Shown: positions 43,523 to 53,350, counted from the first letter of the stretch. The stretch: 58,552 nt of DNA from Dawidia soli (GCF_018598185.1 NZ_JAHESC010000046.1:1-58552), one strand, 5' to 3'. Program-made: numbers and translations. Notes: generated from the letters alone by a model not told the origin.

Positions 43523-44086
43523 ATGTTAACGAACCGATCCAAGCTTGTTGTAAATAAGAAGATGACCTTCGCCGAGAAGATCTATCTGCCGGCGCTGTTG
43601 AGCGGTGTGGCGATCACGATCCGCCACTTGTTCCGGAAAGGTGCCACGGTGCGCTATCCGGAAACGAAGCGCCCTATCGCGGAGATCTGGCGGGGACAAC
43701 ACGTGTTAAAGCGTGACGACAAGGGCGCCGAGCGTTGTACGGCTTGCGGCCTGTGCGCGGTGGCGTGCCCGGCGGAAGCCATTACGATGACGGCGGCGGA
43801 ACGCAAAAAGGGCGAGGAGAACCTGTACCGCGAAGAGAAGTATGCGGCGAAGTACGAGATCAACATGCTGCGCTGTATCTTCTGTGGTCTGTGCGAAGAG
43901 GCATGTCCGAAGGAGGCGATCTTTTTGACGGACCGCATCGTGTCGACGGACTACGGCCGGGGCGAGTTTATTTATGGGAAAGACAAGCTGGTGGAGAAGG
44001 TCGATGAACGCATCGACGTGACCAAGCGCCAAACCCAGAACGTACTGGAGTTTAAACAACAGAAACGACTGAGTCATAACAAATAA
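43523..44086 (+). CDS. nuoI: NADH:quinone oxidoreductase subunit I
   Basis: 187 residues. Two 4Fe-4S motifs, 'CTACGLCAVACPAEAI' and 'CIFCGLCEEACPKEAI' (N6a and N6b). Carries electrons to N2. Start at 43523 or a Met 13 codons on. Confidence 0.97.
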   Translation: MLTNRSKLVVNKKMTFAEKIYLPALLSGVAITIRHLFRKGATVRYPETKRPIAEIWRGQHVLKRDDKGAERCTACGLCAVACPAEAITMTAAERKKGEENLYREEKYAAKYEINMLRCIFCGLCEEACPKEAIFLTDRIVSTDYGRGEFIYGKDKLVEKVDERIDVTKRQTQNVLEFKQQKRLSHNK

Positions 44087-44098
44087 ATCAACTTCGCA

Positions 44099-44605
44099 GT
44101 GCTGAACGTTTTTTACTTTCTTTCCTTTCTGGCGGTGCTCTCGGCCATCATGGTGGTTGTTTCCAAGAGCCCGGTACACAGCGTACTTTACCTTATCATT
44201 ACTTTCTTTACGATCGCGGGGCACTACGTGCTGTTGAACGCCGAGTTTCTGTTCATAGTACACATCATCGTGTACGCCGGCGCGATCATGGTGTTATTCC
44301 TGTATGTGATCATGATGCTGAATCTCAATACCGAGACGGAGGCGCACAAGAGCACGATGCTGAAGTTCGCGGCCACGATCTGTGCGGGGTTGCTGCTGGT
44401 CGTGCTGGTGGGCTCCCTGAAGGGCACGGAGGCGCTGCCGGTGAATGCGGTGGCCGACGAAGACCTTGGGTCTGTGCAGCGGCTGGGTAAGGTCATGTTC
44501 GACAAATTCCTGTTGCCGTTCGAGATCTCATCGGTGCTGCTGCTGGCGGCCATGGTGGGTGCCGTGATGCTCGGCAAATCTGAAAAGGCTAACGATATTC
44601 TGTAA
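44099..44605 (+). CDS. nuoJ: NADH:quinone oxidoreductase subunit J
   Basis: 168 residues, GTG start at 44099. Five helices; 'KSPVHSVLYLIITFFTIAGH' and 'EFLFIVHIIVYAGAIMVLFL' are typical. Membrane arm subunit. Confidence 0.95.
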   Translation: MLNVFYFLSFLAVLSAIMVVVSKSPVHSVLYLIITFFTIAGHYVLLNAEFLFIVHIIVYAGAIMVLFLYVIMMLNLNTETEAHKSTMLKFAATICAGLLLVVLVGSLKGTEALPVNAVADEDLGSVQRLGKVMFDKFLLPFEISSVLLLAAMVGAVMLGKSEKANDIL

Positions 44606-44668
44606 CAGCGTCTGACAAGGAGACGCGGGTAACACTATAGATCGAAAATTATTACTACTACAACAACG

Positions 44669-44977
44669 ATGAATGCTTTACCGATAGATTACTATGTCTG
44701 GCTTTCTGCCGCGCTGTTCACCATTGGGGTGCTTGGCGTGCTGTACCGCAGAAACGCGATCATCATTTTTATGTGTATCGAGTTAATGCTTAACGCAGTC
44801 AATCTGTTGCTGGTGGCGTTCTCCAGCCGGCTGAACGATCCGTCGGGACAGGTGTTCGTGTTCTTTATCATGGCCGTGGCGGCTGCCGAAGTAGCGGTGG
44901 GCCTGGCCATCCTGGTGACGATGTATCGCAGCACCCGGAGTACAGATATTAATATTTTGAATCGCTTAAAATGGTAA
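44669..44977 (+). CDS. nuoK: NADH:quinone oxidoreductase subunit K
   Basis: 102 residues, three helices; '[20 protein letters not shown]' and '[19 protein letters not shown]' with the two conserved membrane Glu. Its end overlaps an ATG of nuoL (44971) by seven bases; a second nuoL ATG at 44980 would remove the overlap. Confidence 0.96.
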   Translation: MNALPIDYYVWLSAALFTIGVLGVLYRRNAIIIFMCIELMLNAVNLLLVAFSSRLNDPSGQVFVFFIMAVAAAEVAVGLAILVTMYRSTRSTDINILNRLKW

Positions 44978-46884
44978 GTATGGAGATGCTGGTAAGCCTC
45001 GTACCGTTGTTCCCCTTGCTGGGTTTTCTGATCGTAGCCCTGAATGTGCGCAGGCTGTCACACGGTGTGACCGCGTTCATCGCGTGTGGCGCGGTGCTCG
45101 TTTCGTTCGTTCTTTCGGTCGTATTGTTTACACACTTGCTGGGTATGCCGGCCGACCAACGCGCCCTGGGCGTTACGTTGTTCGACTGGATCAAGGCCGG
45201 CAACTTCACGACGTCGATCAGCTTCCTGGTGGACCCGCTGTCATCGTTGTTCCTGCTGATCATTACCGGCGTGGGTTTCCTGATCCACGTATATTCCATC
45301 GGGTACATGCACGACGATGCGGGCTTTAACCGCTTCTTCTCGTATCTGAACCTGTTCGTGTTCTTTATGTTGCTGCTCGTGATGGGCGCCAACTATTTGC
45401 TGATGTTCGTAGGCTGGGAGGGCGTAGGCCTTTGCTCGTACCTGCTGATCGGCTTTTGGTTCAAGAACCAGGCGTATAATAACGCCGCGAATAAGGCTTT
45501 TATCATGAACCGTATCGGTGACCTGGGCATGCTGCTCGGTGTCATCCTGATCTTTGTACACTTTGGCAGCATTCAGTATGCCGAGGTGTTTCCGAAGGCC
45601 GAGGGCATCGGCACCGGCACGCTGACGCTGATCACGATGTTGTTGTTCGTCGGTGCCATGGGTAAGAGTGCGCAGCTGCCGCTGTATACGTGGTTGCCCG
45701 ACGCCATGGCCGGGCCGACGCCGGTATCGGCGCTGATCCACGCGGCTACTATGGTGACGGCTGGTATCTATATGATCGCGCGCAACAACCTGCTCTATGC
45801 ATTATCTCCGGCTACGCTGGAGGTGGTCATGGTCGTCGGCCTTGCCACGGCCATCTTTGCAGCGACGATCGCCGTGAAACAGAATGATATTAAAAAGGTA
45901 CTGGCATACTCTACGGTCAGCCAATTGGGCCTGATGTTCCTGGCGCTGGGCCTGGGCTCTTTCACGAGTGGCATCTTCCACATGGCGACGCACGCGTTCT
46001 TTAAAGCGTTGCTGTTCCTTGGCGCGGGTAGCGTGATCCACGCCCTGGGGGGTGAGCAGGATATTCGCCAGATGGGTGGTTTGAAGAAATATCTGCCGGC
46101 TACTTACTTCACATTCCTGGTGGGTGTGCTGGCCATTTCGGGGATCCCGCCGTTTGCCGGCTTTTTCTCAAAAGATGAAATTCTCGTGGCAGCCTTTGCG
46201 CATAACCGTATCGTATGGGCGCTTGCGCTCGCGGCTTCCCTGCTGACGGTATTTTATATGTTCCGCATGTTCTTCCTGACCTTTTTTGGTAAGGAGCGTG
46301 CGAGCCACGATGTGATGCACCACATTCACGAGTCGCCGAAGAGCATTACCCTTCCGTTGATCGTACTGGCTTTGCTATCGCTCGCAGGTGGTTTTATGGG
46401 TGTGCCCGAAGTATTGGGCGGCTCGCATTGGCTGGCGTCGTACCTGGCACCTGTGTTTGCCTCCTCGGCGGCATTGGCGGGTGAACATCACCACATGAGC
46501 CATACGCTGGAGTATGCCTTGATGGCAGCCGTGGTGGGACTCACGCTTATGGTGATCCTCTACGCGTATATGCGCTACGTAAAAGGCAACCGTGTACCGG
46601 CTGCGGATACGCAAGTCGATGGCGTGCAGAAGGTGCTGGCCAACAAGTATTATGTCGACGAGATCTATCATGCGATCGTCGTGAAGCCTTTGTACTGGAT
46701 CTCGGCTACGTTCGATGCGATCGTCGAGCGTCTGGGCGTCGATAAGATCGTAAACCTGATCGGCGGCAGCGTTGTGCCGGCCAGCCGTGGTGCGCGGTTG
46801 CTGCAGAGCGGAAGCATCGGCTACTACATTTTTGTGATGGTGGTCAGCATTGTGCTGATCCTGGCCATGGGAATAATTCGCTAA
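44971..46884 (+). CDS. nuoL: NADH:quinone oxidoreductase subunit L
   Basis: 637 residues, antiporter-like with a long C-terminal lateral helix. '[20 protein letters not shown]' (Glu), '[20 protein letters not shown]' (Lys) and '[20 protein letters not shown]' are hallmarks. Proton pump at the distal arm. The start may be 44971 or 44980. Confidence 0.97.
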   Translation: MVSMEMLVSLVPLFPLLGFLIVALNVRRLSHGVTAFIACGAVLVSFVLSVVLFTHLLGMPADQRALGVTLFDWIKAGNFTTSISFLVDPLSSLFLLIITGVGFLIHVYSIGYMHDDAGFNRFFSYLNLFVFFMLLLVMGANYLLMFVGWEGVGLCSYLLIGFWFKNQAYNNAANKAFIMNRIGDLGMLLGVILIFVHFGSIQYAEVFPKAEGIGTGTLTLITMLLFVGAMGKSAQLPLYTWLPDAMAGPTPVSALIHAATMVTAGIYMIARNNLLYALSPATLEVVMVVGLATAIFAATIAVKQNDIKKVLAYSTVSQLGLMFLALGLGSFTSGIFHMATHAFFKALLFLGAGSVIHALGGEQDIRQMGGLKKYLPATYFTFLVGVLAISGIPPFAGFFSKDEILVAAFAHNRIVWALALAASLLTVFYMFRMFFLTFFGKERASHDVMHHIHESPKSITLPLIVLALLSLAGGFMGVPEVLGGSHWLASYLAPVFASSAALAGEHHHMSHTLEYALMAAVVGLTLMVILYAYMRYVKGNRVPAADTQVDGVQKVLANKYYVDEIYHAIVVKPLYWISATFDAIVERLGVDKIVNLIGGSVVPASRGARLLQSGSIGYYIFVMVVSIVLILAMGIIR

Positions 46885-46901
46885 TGATAATTTAAGAAGA
46901 C

Positions 46902-48377
46902 ATGTTTATAACGATATTCCTCTTATTCTTCCCGCTTCTCGTTGCGCTGTTGCTGTTTGCGTTCAAGCCGGCGCAGGCAAAGATGCTGGCGCTGGTGGCC
47001 TCCATCATTGAGCTAGCCGTGTCGTTGTACCTGGTGGTGATCTTTCCGAGGACGGACGCGGTGCAGTTTGTTGTCGATGTTCCCTGGGTGCGAGCTTTCG
47101 GACTGCACTTTGCCGTGGGCATGGACGGTATCAGCTTGTTGCTGGTGCTGCTGACGACGTTGCTGGTGCCGTTCATCATCCTGTCGTCGTTCAGTCGTAC
47201 GATTGAAAAGGCTTCTACGTTCTATGGTTTGATCCTGGTGATGCAGATGGCACTGATCGGTGTGTTCTGTGCGCTGGACGGCCTGCTGTTCTATCTCTTC
47301 TGGGAGATTGCCCTGATCCCGATCTACTTCATCTGCCTGATCTGGGGCGGTGAGGATCGCGGCCGCATTACTTTTAAGTTCTTCGTCTATACGCTCGCGG
47401 GCTCTCTGTTCATGCTGGTGGCCCTGGTATACTTGTATTTCCAAACACCGGGTACGCATACTTTCGCGATGCAGGCTTTATACGAGGCCGGCCGCGCGCT
47501 GCCCTTGTATGAGCAAAGCCTGATCTTCTGGGCGATGTTTGTAGCTTTTGCCATTAAGATGCCGGTGTTCCCGTTCCATACGTGGCAGCCCGATACGTAT
47601 ACTGTAGCGCCGACGCAAGGTACGATGCTGCTGTCGGGCATCATGCTGAAGATGGGCATTTACGGTGTGATCCGCTGGTTGTTGCCGCTGGTGCCGGCGG
47701 GTGTAGCGGCCTGGGGCTTTACGGCCGTGGTATTGTCGGTGATCGGCATTATCTATGCGTCGTGTATCGCTATTGTTCAAAAAGACTTCAAGCGCCTGAT
47801 CGCCTATTCGTCGGTGGCGCACGTGGGCCTGATCTCGGCGGGTGCGTTTACGCTGAGCACGATCGGTGTGCAGGGTGCCATGATCCAGATGCTGAGCCAC
47901 GGCATTGTGGTGTTTGCGCTGTTCTATATCATCGATATCATTTCGCAGCGTACGAAAACACGTACATTGTCGGAGCTGGGCGGTATTCGCAATGTGGCGC
48001 CGGTGTTGACGACCGTGTTTGTCGTCGTGATGCTGGGCAGCGTAGCCCTGCCGTTCACCAGCGGTTTTGTGGGAGAGTTTCTGCTCATCAACTCGGTATT
48101 CCAATACCACGGCGTACTGGGCGTTATTGCCGGGCTGACCATCATTCTGGGCGCCGTATATATGCTGCGTACATTCCAGCAGAGCATGTCGGGCGAGACC
48201 AACGCGGTGACGGCGCGCTTTGCGGACCTGACGACCCAGGAGAAGCTGGTGCTGTATCCCATGGTGTTGCTGATCCTGGTAATCGGCATTTATCCGGCTC
48301 CACTCCTGGAGATCTCTGAACCGGCGGTCGCCAGCTTACTGAAAATTTATTCGAACCTTTCTGCATCCGTAAAGTAA
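46902..48377 (+). CDS. nuoM: NADH:quinone oxidoreductase subunit M
   Basis: 491 residues, antiporter-like. 'FYLFWEIALIPIYFICLIWG' (Glu), 'AFAIKMPVFPFHTWQPDTYT' (Lys) and 'QGTMLLSGIMLKMGIYGVIR' identify it. Proton pump. Confidence 0.97.
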   Translation: MFITIFLLFFPLLVALLLFAFKPAQAKMLALVASIIELAVSLYLVVIFPRTDAVQFVVDVPWVRAFGLHFAVGMDGISLLLVLLTTLLVPFIILSSFSRTIEKASTFYGLILVMQMALIGVFCALDGLLFYLFWEIALIPIYFICLIWGGEDRGRITFKFFVYTLAGSLFMLVALVYLYFQTPGTHTFAMQALYEAGRALPLYEQSLIFWAMFVAFAIKMPVFPFHTWQPDTYTVAPTQGTMLLSGIMLKMGIYGVIRWLLPLVPAGVAAWGFTAVVLSVIGIIYASCIAIVQKDFKRLIAYSSVAHVGLISAGAFTLSTIGVQGAMIQMLSHGIVVFALFYIIDIISQRTKTRTLSELGGIRNVAPVLTTVFVVVMLGSVALPFTSGFVGEFLLINSVFQYHGVLGVIAGLTIILGAVYMLRTFQQSMSGETNAVTARFADLTTQEKLVLYPMVLLILVIGIYPAPLLEISEPAVASLLKIYSNLSASVK

Positions 48378-48378
48378 T

Positions 48379-49761
48379 ATGAACGCACTGCTTGTTATCT
48401 GTGGTCTGAGTATCGTTTCGCTGCTTGCCGAAATCGCCAACTTTAAGAAGTGGCTGACGGCTATTGTCATTCTGGGCCTGGCGGCGGCGGCGGCATTGCT
48501 GGTACAAGACTGGAATACCTCGGTGTCGTACTTCAGCGACATGCTGGTGTTCGACAACTTTGCGCTGGCTTTTACGGGGCTGCTGGCATTCATATCCATC
48601 CTGTGGTTCTGGATGGCGAGCGATTATTTTCAGGCGCAACCCCATCATCGGACGGATCGCACGTCGCTAATCATCTTCTCGATCGTGGGTGCGGTGTTGA
48701 TGGCTTCCTATAATAACATGGCGATGCTTTTCCTGGGCATCGAGATCCTGTCGCTGTCGCTGTATGTATTGGCAGGCAGCAACAAAGACAGTCTTTTTTC
48801 GATCGAGGCCGCCTTCAAGTATTTTCTGATGGGGTCTTTCGCGACTGGCTTCCTGCTGATGGGCATTGCCCTGCTGTACGGTGCTACCGGTTCATTTGAT
48901 ATTCGCGAGATCGCGGCCTTTACGACTTCGCATGCGGACACGCTGCCCAGCTTTTTTTATGCGGGTGTGCTGATGTTGCTGGTCGGTCTGGCCTTTAAGA
49001 TCTCGGCGGTGCCTTTCCACTTCTGGGCTCCGGATGTTTACGGCGGTGCCCCTACGACGGTAACTGCGTTTATGTCTACCGTTGTGAAGATCGGTGCGCT
49101 GGCGGCCTTCTATCGCATGTTTGCGATCGGCTTGCCATCAACACACAGCACATGGTCTACCATCTTGATGGTGATTACGGTGCTGACGCTGGTGTTGCCA
49201 AATATCACGGCGGTGTATCAGTCGCATGTGAAGCGCATCCTGGCGTATTCCAGCGTAGGGCATGTGGGCTATATCCTGCTGGCCTTTACGGCGGATCCGA
49301 CGGGTGCGTCGGGTGTGGTGTATTATTACCTGGCATCCTATGCGGTGGCTTCCATTGCTGCTTTCAGCGTGCTGCACCTGGTGGAGGGTAACAGCGAGTC
49401 GATCACGATAGAGTACTTCAATGGTCTGTTCAAGCGCAATCCGCTGCTGGCCGTCGGCCTGACGATTGCGTTGTTGTCGCTGGCCGGCATTCCGCCGTTC
49501 CCCGGATTTTTCGGGAAGTACATGGTCTTCGCGTTGGCGATCGCCCAGGGTTACACCCCGCTGGTGATCGTGGCTGTGGTGACGTCGCTGATCGGCGTGT
49601 ATTATTACTTCCGTATCATCATTGCGATGTACTTCCAGGAGCCGCAGCAGGCTACGCCGCTTCCCGTATCGGGCGCTCAGCGTGCGCTGGCCTTTGTATT
49701 AATCATATTAAGTTTTGCCCTGGGCATCTTCCCGGATGCTGTGCTTTCGCTGATACAATAA
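48379..49761 (+). CDS. nuoN: NADH:quinone oxidoreductase subunit N
   Basis: 460 residues, antiporter-like. 'AMLFLGIEILSLSLYVLAGS' (Glu), 'KISAVPFHFWAPDVYGGAPT' (Lys) and 'VTAFMSTVVKIGALAAFYRM' identify it. One base separates it from the nuoM stop. Last gene of the nuo operon. Confidence 0.97.
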   Translation: MNALLVICGLSIVSLLAEIANFKKWLTAIVILGLAAAAALLVQDWNTSVSYFSDMLVFDNFALAFTGLLAFISILWFWMASDYFQAQPHHRTDRTSLIIFSIVGAVLMASYNNMAMLFLGIEILSLSLYVLAGSNKDSLFSIEAAFKYFLMGSFATGFLLMGIALLYGATGSFDIREIAAFTTSHADTLPSFFYAGVLMLLVGLAFKISAVPFHFWAPDVYGGAPTTVTAFMSTVVKIGALAAFYRMFAIGLPSTHSTWSTILMVITVLTLVLPNITAVYQSHVKRILAYSSVGHVGYILLAFTADPTGASGVVYYYLASYAVASIAAFSVLHLVEGNSESITIEYFNGLFKRNPLLAVGLTIALLSLAGIPPFPGFFGKYMVFALAIAQGYTPLVIVAVVTSLIGVYYYFRIIIAMYFQEPQQATPLPVSGAQRALAFVLIILSFALGIFPDAVLSLIQ

Positions 49762-49762
49762 T

Positions 49763-49823
49763 CCGCCTACGCTAAAGCTTCGGCGGATAAGCTTTGGCCT
49801 TCCGGCGCTAAAGCTTTGGTGGA
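49763..49823 (+). repeat. Intergenic repeat, two copies of CGCTAAAGCTT
   Basis: CGCTAAAGCTTCGGCGGA (49770-49787) and CGCTAAAGCTTTGGTGGA (49806-49823) differ at two bases. The first sits in a hairpin CCGCC (49763-49767) / GGCGG (49782-49786). Looks like a dispersed intergenic element behind the nuo operon. Confidence 0.55.
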
Positions 49824-49883
49824 CGGGGCTACTACGCTGAAAAGGTGCGGCGGGTGGAGAAATTGCGGCTTTTGGCCGATGGT

Positions 49884-49928
49884 GCGGTTCCGGTGCGTCG
49901 CCGACGAGGCCGGAACCGCTTGCTTTTT
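49884..49928 (+). terminator. Terminator after the nuo operon
   Basis: GCGGTTCCGG (49884-49893) / CCGGAACCGC (49910-49919), 10-bp perfect stem, then TTGCTTTTT. Confidence 0.75.
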
Positions 49929-49973
49929 GATGCTAAAAGGGTTATCTTCAATCGATTGCTAAACTTTTATATC

Positions 49974-50411
49974 ATGGCGAAAGTACGAGACATTCTAGAA
50001 GTCAAAGGCTATGCTGTATACTCGGTAGAGCCAACTGTTACAGTTTATCATGCCATTGAACGCATGTGTGAGAAGAATATCGGGGGACTGGTCATTGTGG
50101 AAAACGGCAAAATGGTGGGGATCTTCACGGAGCGTGATTATGCCCGCAAGCTTATTTTAAAGGGCAAGTCTTCGAAGGACACGTTGATCCGCGAGCTCAT
50201 GACCGAGAACGTCGTGACGGTTACGCCGGAGACGACGATCGAGGAATGTATGTGGTTGATGAGCGACAAGAAGTTTCGCCACTTGCCGGTGGTGAACGAG
50301 TACGACGACCTGGTCGGCGTGATCTCCATCAGCGACGTTGTGCGCAACATCATAAACGAGCAAAAGTCCATCATCCAGCATCTGGAGCATTATATCACCG
50401 GCGCGCAATAG
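49974..50411 (+). CDS. CBS domain pair protein
   Basis: 145 residues from ATG at 49974 (an upstream open frame is not protein-like). Two CBS units: 'VTVYHAIERMCEKNIGGLVI' with 'MVGIFTERDYARKLILKG', and 'TTIEECMWLMSDKKFRHLPV' with 'LVGVISISDVVRNIINEQ'. Such stand-alone CBS proteins bind adenine nucleotides and act as energy sensors. Common near nuo genes in Bacteroidota by my recollection; not part of complex I. Ends before a 400-base gap. Confidence 0.88.
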   Translation: MAKVRDILEVKGYAVYSVEPTVTVYHAIERMCEKNIGGLVIVENGKMVGIFTERDYARKLILKGKSSKDTLIRELMTENVVTVTPETTIEECMWLMSDKKFRHLPVVNEYDDLVGVISISDVVRNIINEQKSIIQHLEHYITGAQ

Positions 50412-50812
50412 GCGGCCGGTTCGATGCAAAGTATACCTTGTTTGTGCGTTACGTAGGTAGGTATACGTAGTAAAAAAGCAGAATCATAGTTTTCTGTGTA
50501 TGCATGGTATAACAAGTTTATCATGCATTTTTTTATTCTACGGCTTAGTGTCGAGGCGGTTGAACATTCTGCGAAAACAACGCGAGGCGTTTTATTGTTT
50601 TGATATTCATGACAGCGTGCGGGTATCGGAGGCGTTTGCACAAACTATATATATCGCAGTGAGCATGATTTTTTCGGTATAAATACGTACGGACTTTTCA
50701 TACCGGGCGCGCCAACGGAAAATTTTAACAATTAAAATGACAATGCTTTGCCGATACCGTTGGTAAGTTTCTCCTAATTCTTGATATTTATATAGTAAAG
50801 ACCCTCTACGTT
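50412..50812. other. Gene-free gap before the Nudix regulator
   Basis: Short frames only, none protein-like. A 'GGTTCGATGC' at about 50418 resembles a tRNA T-arm but no acceptor or anticodon arm folds around it. AT-rich near 50720-50800 and probably the promoter; no clear -7 box. Confidence 0.45.
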
Positions 50813-51505
50813 ATGGATATCATCACTAAGTACAACACACAAGACAGGCTACTCGTGGCAGTAGACTGCATCATTTTTGGATTTGACGGCCATCAGCTCA
50901 AAGCGTTGCTCGTCAAAAGGAACATCGATCCTGATCGAGGCAAATGGTCACTGATGGGTGGCTTTGTTCATCAGGACGAGAGTACCGATGAGGCGGCGCA
51001 GCGTGTGCTGCATCACCTCACCGGGTTGCAAACCACTTACATGGAGCAATTGTATTGCTTCAGCAATGTTGACCGGGATCCGGCCAGCCGCGTAGTGTCG
51101 ATCGCGTATTTTGCTCTGATCAACATCAAAGATTATCAGGAGCGGATACACGATGAACATGAAGCACGGTGGTTCCCGTTAGACCAGATCCCCGACCTGG
51201 TATTTGACCACACGGAAATGCTGCGCAAAGCAAAAGAGCGCTTGCAACAGAAGGTGGCCAATCAACCGATCGGATTCGAATTGCTGCCAGGTAAGTTTAC
51301 GTTGCCGCAATTGCAGAACCTCTACGAGGCGATCTATGAGACACCGCTTGACAAGCGGAACTTCACTCGCAAGATCCTGTCGCTGGACATTCTCAACAAG
51401 CTCGAAGAAAAGGAAAAGGAATCATCCCGCAAGGGCGCCTTTTACTATGTATTCGACCGCGACAAATTCTCCAGGCTACACCAGGAAGGTGTAAAGTTCA
51501 TTTAA
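50813..51505 (+). CDS. Nudix-fold transcriptional regulator (AraR/NrtR type)
   Basis: 230 residues. An N-terminal Nudix fold ('DRLLVAVDCIIFGFDGHQLK', 'LVKRNIDPDRGKWSLMGGFV') and a C-terminal winged helix (about 150-230; 'GKFTLPQLQNLYEAIYETPL', 'KRNFTRKILSLDILNKLEEK'). The Nudix box at 'GGFVHQDESTDEAAQRVLHH' lacks the REUxEE catalytic residues, so it should bind rather than hydrolyse. In Bacteroides such proteins control arabinose or other sugar genes; the ligand here is unknown. Standalone gene. Confidence 0.85.
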   Translation: MDIITKYNTQDRLLVAVDCIIFGFDGHQLKALLVKRNIDPDRGKWSLMGGFVHQDESTDEAAQRVLHHLTGLQTTYMEQLYCFSNVDRDPASRVVSIAYFALINIKDYQERIHDEHEARWFPLDQIPDLVFDHTEMLRKAKERLQQKVANQPIGFELLPGKFTLPQLQNLYEAIYETPLDKRNFTRKILSLDILNKLEEKEKESSRKGAFYYVFDRDKFSRLHQEGVKFI

Positions 51506-51510
51506 GTCAG

Positions 51511-51572
51511 CGCGGGTTGCAGACCCGCGTGACTGTTACCCGGTGGCTCTTCTCATGATGGGGAGGGCCACT
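51511..51572. repeat. Two hairpins between convergent genes
   Basis: CGCGGGT-TGCAG-ACCCGCG (51511-51529), perfect, and a second imperfect hairpin GTGGC ... GCCAC at about 51543-51572. They lack T runs, so they look like an intergenic repeat more than a classic terminator. Confidence 0.4.
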
Positions 51573-51594
51573 GGCTACGTATTGCCTGTCGTTG

Positions 51595-52239
51595 TCAGTA
51601 GTCGTATGACTTCACGCGGTGGTCCTGCCGCAGGTGATCGTTTAAGGCATTGAGCTTTTCTTCGCGGCCGCTGACGTCGTACGTAATCGAGATGATGTTC
51701 TCGTCTTTGCTTTCGCGCTCGGGCTCATAGCGGAGCTGGAGTTGCTTCAGCATGTCGTTCAGCGCGGGGCGGAAATTTCCGTCGTCGTGATACGTGATGT
51801 GGTATGACCGCGACTGATGGCGACGCGAGATGAAGGTCTTTACTTTTTCGAACAAGGTCAACACGACGAGTGCGATGAGCGACCCGGCAATGGCGATGCC
51901 ATACTCGCCGGCGCCCACGGCCATGCCCAGGGCGGCGGCGATCCAGATGGTAGTAGCTGTAGTGATACCGTTAATAGAGAGGCCGTCTTTGAAAATAACC
52001 CCTGCGCCCAGGAAGCCTACACCGGTGACAATGTTGGACGCAATACGGTCGGGCGAGCCGCCGCCGATGCGAATGGAGATCTCGGTAAAGATCGTTGAGC
52101 CGAGGCAGATGACGATCATCGTGCGCAGGCCGGCGGCTTTGCTGCGATACTCGCGCTCGAGGCCGATGGCTGCGCCTACTATAAAGGACAGGAACAGGCG
52201 CAGGGCCATTTCGTCGTGCAAGTTGAATAGTTCTTTCAT
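51595..52239 (-). CDS. MgtC/SapB family membrane protein
   Basis: 214 residues. Hallmarks: 'LFLSFIVGAAIGLEREYRSK', 'AAGLRTMIVICLGSTIFTEI', 'NIVTGVGFLGAGVIFKDG' and 'ATTIWIAAALGMAVGAGEYG', about five helices, then a cytoplasmic ACT-like tail. MgtC proteins modulate ATP synthase and growth in low Mg2+ in Salmonella; the role here is by family only. Confidence 0.9.
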   Translation of the reverse strand: MKELFNLHDEMALRLFLSFIVGAAIGLEREYRSKAAGLRTMIVICLGSTIFTEISIRIGGGSPDRIASNIVTGVGFLGAGVIFKDGLSINGITTATTIWIAAALGMAVGAGEYGIAIAGSLIALVVLTLFEKVKTFISRRHQSRSYHITYHDDGNFRPALNDMLKQLQLRYEPERESKDENIISITYDVSGREEKLNALNDHLRQDHRVKSYDY

Positions 52240-52346
52240 GCGGGAATAGCATGCTAAAATTACATGCCTGAGCGGGTTTAGCGCTGGTGCGCTACACGGC
52301 AGCCACAGACTGCAGGCAGAATCATCCTTGCGCTAGCAGGGCAACG

Positions 52347-52374
52347 AAAAAGGCGGCCGGTGTGGCCGCCTTTT
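52347..52374 (-). terminator. Terminator of the GIN-domain gene
   Basis: Minus strand AAAAGGCGGCC ... GGCCGCCTTTTTC, 11-bp stem, T run. 26 bases past the stop of the gene at 52400. Confidence 0.88.
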
Positions 52375-52399
52375 AGCGTATGCGGAGATGCAACTCAAC

Positions 52400-53218
52400 T
52401 TACATCTTCCGGACTTTTCCGCTGCCAGCCGAGTGGCTGTTCAGCTGCTTGGGATCGCCTTTATAGAGTACGCTGCCGCTGCCGCTGATGCTGGCATTGA
52501 GCGCTTCTTTTACGTTGATCTCTACGTCGCCGGAGCCTGAGATCCTGACATCGCAGGTGTTGGTTTCCAGGTTAGCGGCCAATACACGGCCGGAGCCGCT
52601 GATGCTGGCCTTCACGCTGTTGGCTTTGCCCGCCACCGAGATCCTGCCGGAGCCGGATACGCTGAAGTCTGCGAGGCTGGTAACCTGGATGTCGGCATCT
52701 ACACTGCCGGAGCCACTCACGCGGCTCTCAAAGTTTTTTGCCGTGCCCTTTACCACCATTCCGCCCGAGCCTGAGACACTGGCTTCGGCGCCACCGGTGG
52801 CTTCGATCTCGAGTTTCATCGAGCCGGAGCCGCTGACCGACAACTCGAGGTTTTCACTATGTATGCGTGTTTCGGCAATGAGGTCGCCCGAGCCGCCGAC
52901 GTTCAGTCCTTCTACCGTCGGCATGGTGATGTATACATTGATGCGGTCTTCGTTTTTCCAGGTCCAGTTGTTCCACTTGCCGCGTTTGCCGATGACGAGG
53001 CGTGTACCTTCTACGCTGGTCTCAATTTCGGCGAGCAGTTCCTGTTTGCCTTCCACTTCCACCTTGGCGGTGTTGCCCTGGCGCAGGTATAATTTGCCCG
53101 GCACGCGAAATGCAATTTTGGTGAACGAACCGGGGTTACGGGTTTCGCGTGTCTGTGCGAAAACGGACGTTACGCTTACAAAAGCGATCAGCAGGAGCGA
53201 AGGGATTATATGTTTCAT
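52400..53218 (-). CDS. GIN domain (DUF2807) secreted protein
   Basis: 272 residues. Signal peptide to about residue 22 ('SVTSVFAQT'). The mature part is a repetitive right-handed beta-solenoid with about ten 'SVSGSG'-like turns ('NLELSVSGSGSMKLEIEATG', 'KASISGSGRVLAANLETN', 'ASISGSGSVLYKGDPKQL') typical of DUF2807/GIN proteins, called putative auto-transporter adhesin. Extracytoplasmic; partner unknown. Own promoter and terminator. Confidence 0.9.
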   Translation of the reverse strand: MKHIIPSLLLIAFVSVTSVFAQTRETRNPGSFTKIAFRVPGKLYLRQGNTAKVEVEGKQELLAEIETSVEGTRLVIGKRGKWNNWTWKNEDRINVYITMPTVEGLNVGGSGDLIAETRIHSENLELSVSGSGSMKLEIEATGGAEASVSGSGGMVVKGTAKNFESRVSGSGSVDADIQVTSLADFSVSGSGRISVAGKANSVKASISGSGRVLAANLETNTCDVRISGSGDVEINVKEALNASISGSGSVLYKGDPKQLNSHSAGSGKVRKM

Positions 53219-53339
53219 AAATACAAAAGGTTGTTTTTCGATGTTTGCCTATAAGACTACACTGCGTCGTTCAAGGTTGCATGGCGTGGAAAAAACCTGC
53301 TTTGCAGCGTATATGCGGCATTCGCGCGCGTAAAACGTG

Positions 53340-53347
53340 TACCTTGC
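53340..53347 (+). promoter_or_regulatory. Candidate -7 box TACCTTGC abutting the YigZ start
   Basis: TAnnTTGC ends three bases before the GTG start at 53351. Same layout as at 1522-1529 and 3406-3413. Confidence 0.35.
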
Positions 53348-53350
53348 GGT

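Noticed and set aside
50415-50430. GGTTCGATGC, tRNA T-arm-like
   Set aside because: No matching acceptor, D or anticodon arm around it; no cloverleaf can be drawn.
52420-53100. DNA repeats within the GIN-domain gene
   Set aside because: They encode the SGSG turns of the solenoid and need no separate repeat annotation.
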